Assembly (NCBI RefSeq): GCF_964340395.1
Contig: NC_135568.1
Coordinates: 5,657,079 to 5,721,078 of the forward strand
Direction: 5' to 3'
Length of the DNA stretch: 64,000 bases
Origin: Glandiceps talaboti
Taxonomy: Eukaryota > Hemichordata > Enteropneusta > Spengelidae
Shown: in pieces, positions 63,549-64,000 of the stretch
Layout: each line of letters opens with the position of its first letter
Position numbering within the stretch: the first letter of the stretch is position 1
Translations under genes and position numbers: made by a program
Notes under the pieces: model-generated
Told to the model about the DNA's origin: nothing
The model's input: only the letters and a program-made list of their open reading frames with translations
The model's database searches: none

Positions 63549-64000
63549 CTTCGCATTATCTATCATATCTGTAACACCCACCCATTAACAAATCTCTTCG
63601 TTTGACCTTCTCAATATGTCATTTTATTTTGACTAGTACATGTAGGTAAATATTTGGTACTTCAGCCCCACTCTTCAGACTGCCAATACAAAATCTGAAA
63701 TTAATGACTTGCCTGTCGCGAAAAAGATAACGCCATGATGAAACATATATATATGAGTACCTTTGAAGTGTATTGCTAAATATTTACTGCAAATTCAAAT
63801 CTTGTGTAGAATCGCAAACTGTTATGGGAACTACGAGCACGATTGGCTGATGATTTTTTAGTTTACTCTCCGACTGGAAGGACACAGTGAGAGGCTGTTC
63901 TCGTGAACGAATTTCATACACTGTAAACGCAACAAGGACTATCAAGAAATCTATTTGATGAAGCGATGGAAATAACCCTCAAGTACATTAATTGTCTTTT
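63549..64000. other. Unassigned end of window
   Basis: Nothing coding, repeated or structural is supported here. Confidence 0.6.

Overview
This is a stretch of an AT-rich animal nuclear genome. Coding sequence is split into short exons with GT-AG introns, simple repeats are abundant, and small inverted-repeat elements are scattered through introns. No bacterial signals (operons, ribosome binding sites) are visible. The best recognised gene is inversin, a cilium protein. The intron density, the many short foldback elements and the close match to vertebrate inversin suggest a marine invertebrate, perhaps a deuterostome such as a lancelet, hemichordate or echinoderm. I cannot fix the species from sequence alone.

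Region 1 (about 97-22,600, + strand) is one complete inversin (INVS/NPHP2) gene. I could trace 21 exons with fully consistent splice phases, encoding about 936 residues: an N-terminal extension, an inversin-type ankyrin array, three IQ motifs and the short C-terminal SYNL motif. An in-frame extra 3' exon at 22,384-22,585 could give a longer C-terminus. A 39-bp minisatellite that copies the exon 7 splice donor sits directly after that exon.

Region 2 (22,600-26,232) is intergenic. It is rich in repeats and holds one possible short minus-strand reading frame (25,605-25,985) that would be divergent from the next gene.

Region 3 (26,233-44,525, + strand) and region 4 (47,022-61,431, + strand) are two head-to-tail paralogous genes that I assembled from 11 and 12 exons. 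Each encodes a short N-terminal leader, two Ras-association (RA) domains, a basic or serine-rich linker and a PDZ domain; the first adds a C-terminal coiled coil. Exons 2, 3, 5 and 6 have identical lengths (80, 98, 64 and 133 nt) and the shared exon junctions have the same phases, so they are a tandem duplication. The RA-RA-PDZ order resembles afadin, but there is no FHA or DIL domain. I do not recognise a named family, and this pair is the best candidate here for something little described.

The rest is introns and flanks filled with microsatellites and small mobile-element-like repeats: a hAT-like MITE with 8-bp target duplications, a 106-bp MITE with an 11-bp duplication, a family of about 370-400 bp with four copies, and several foldbacks including a perfect 47-bp inverted repeat. 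Region 5 (61,432-64,000) has no gene that I can support.
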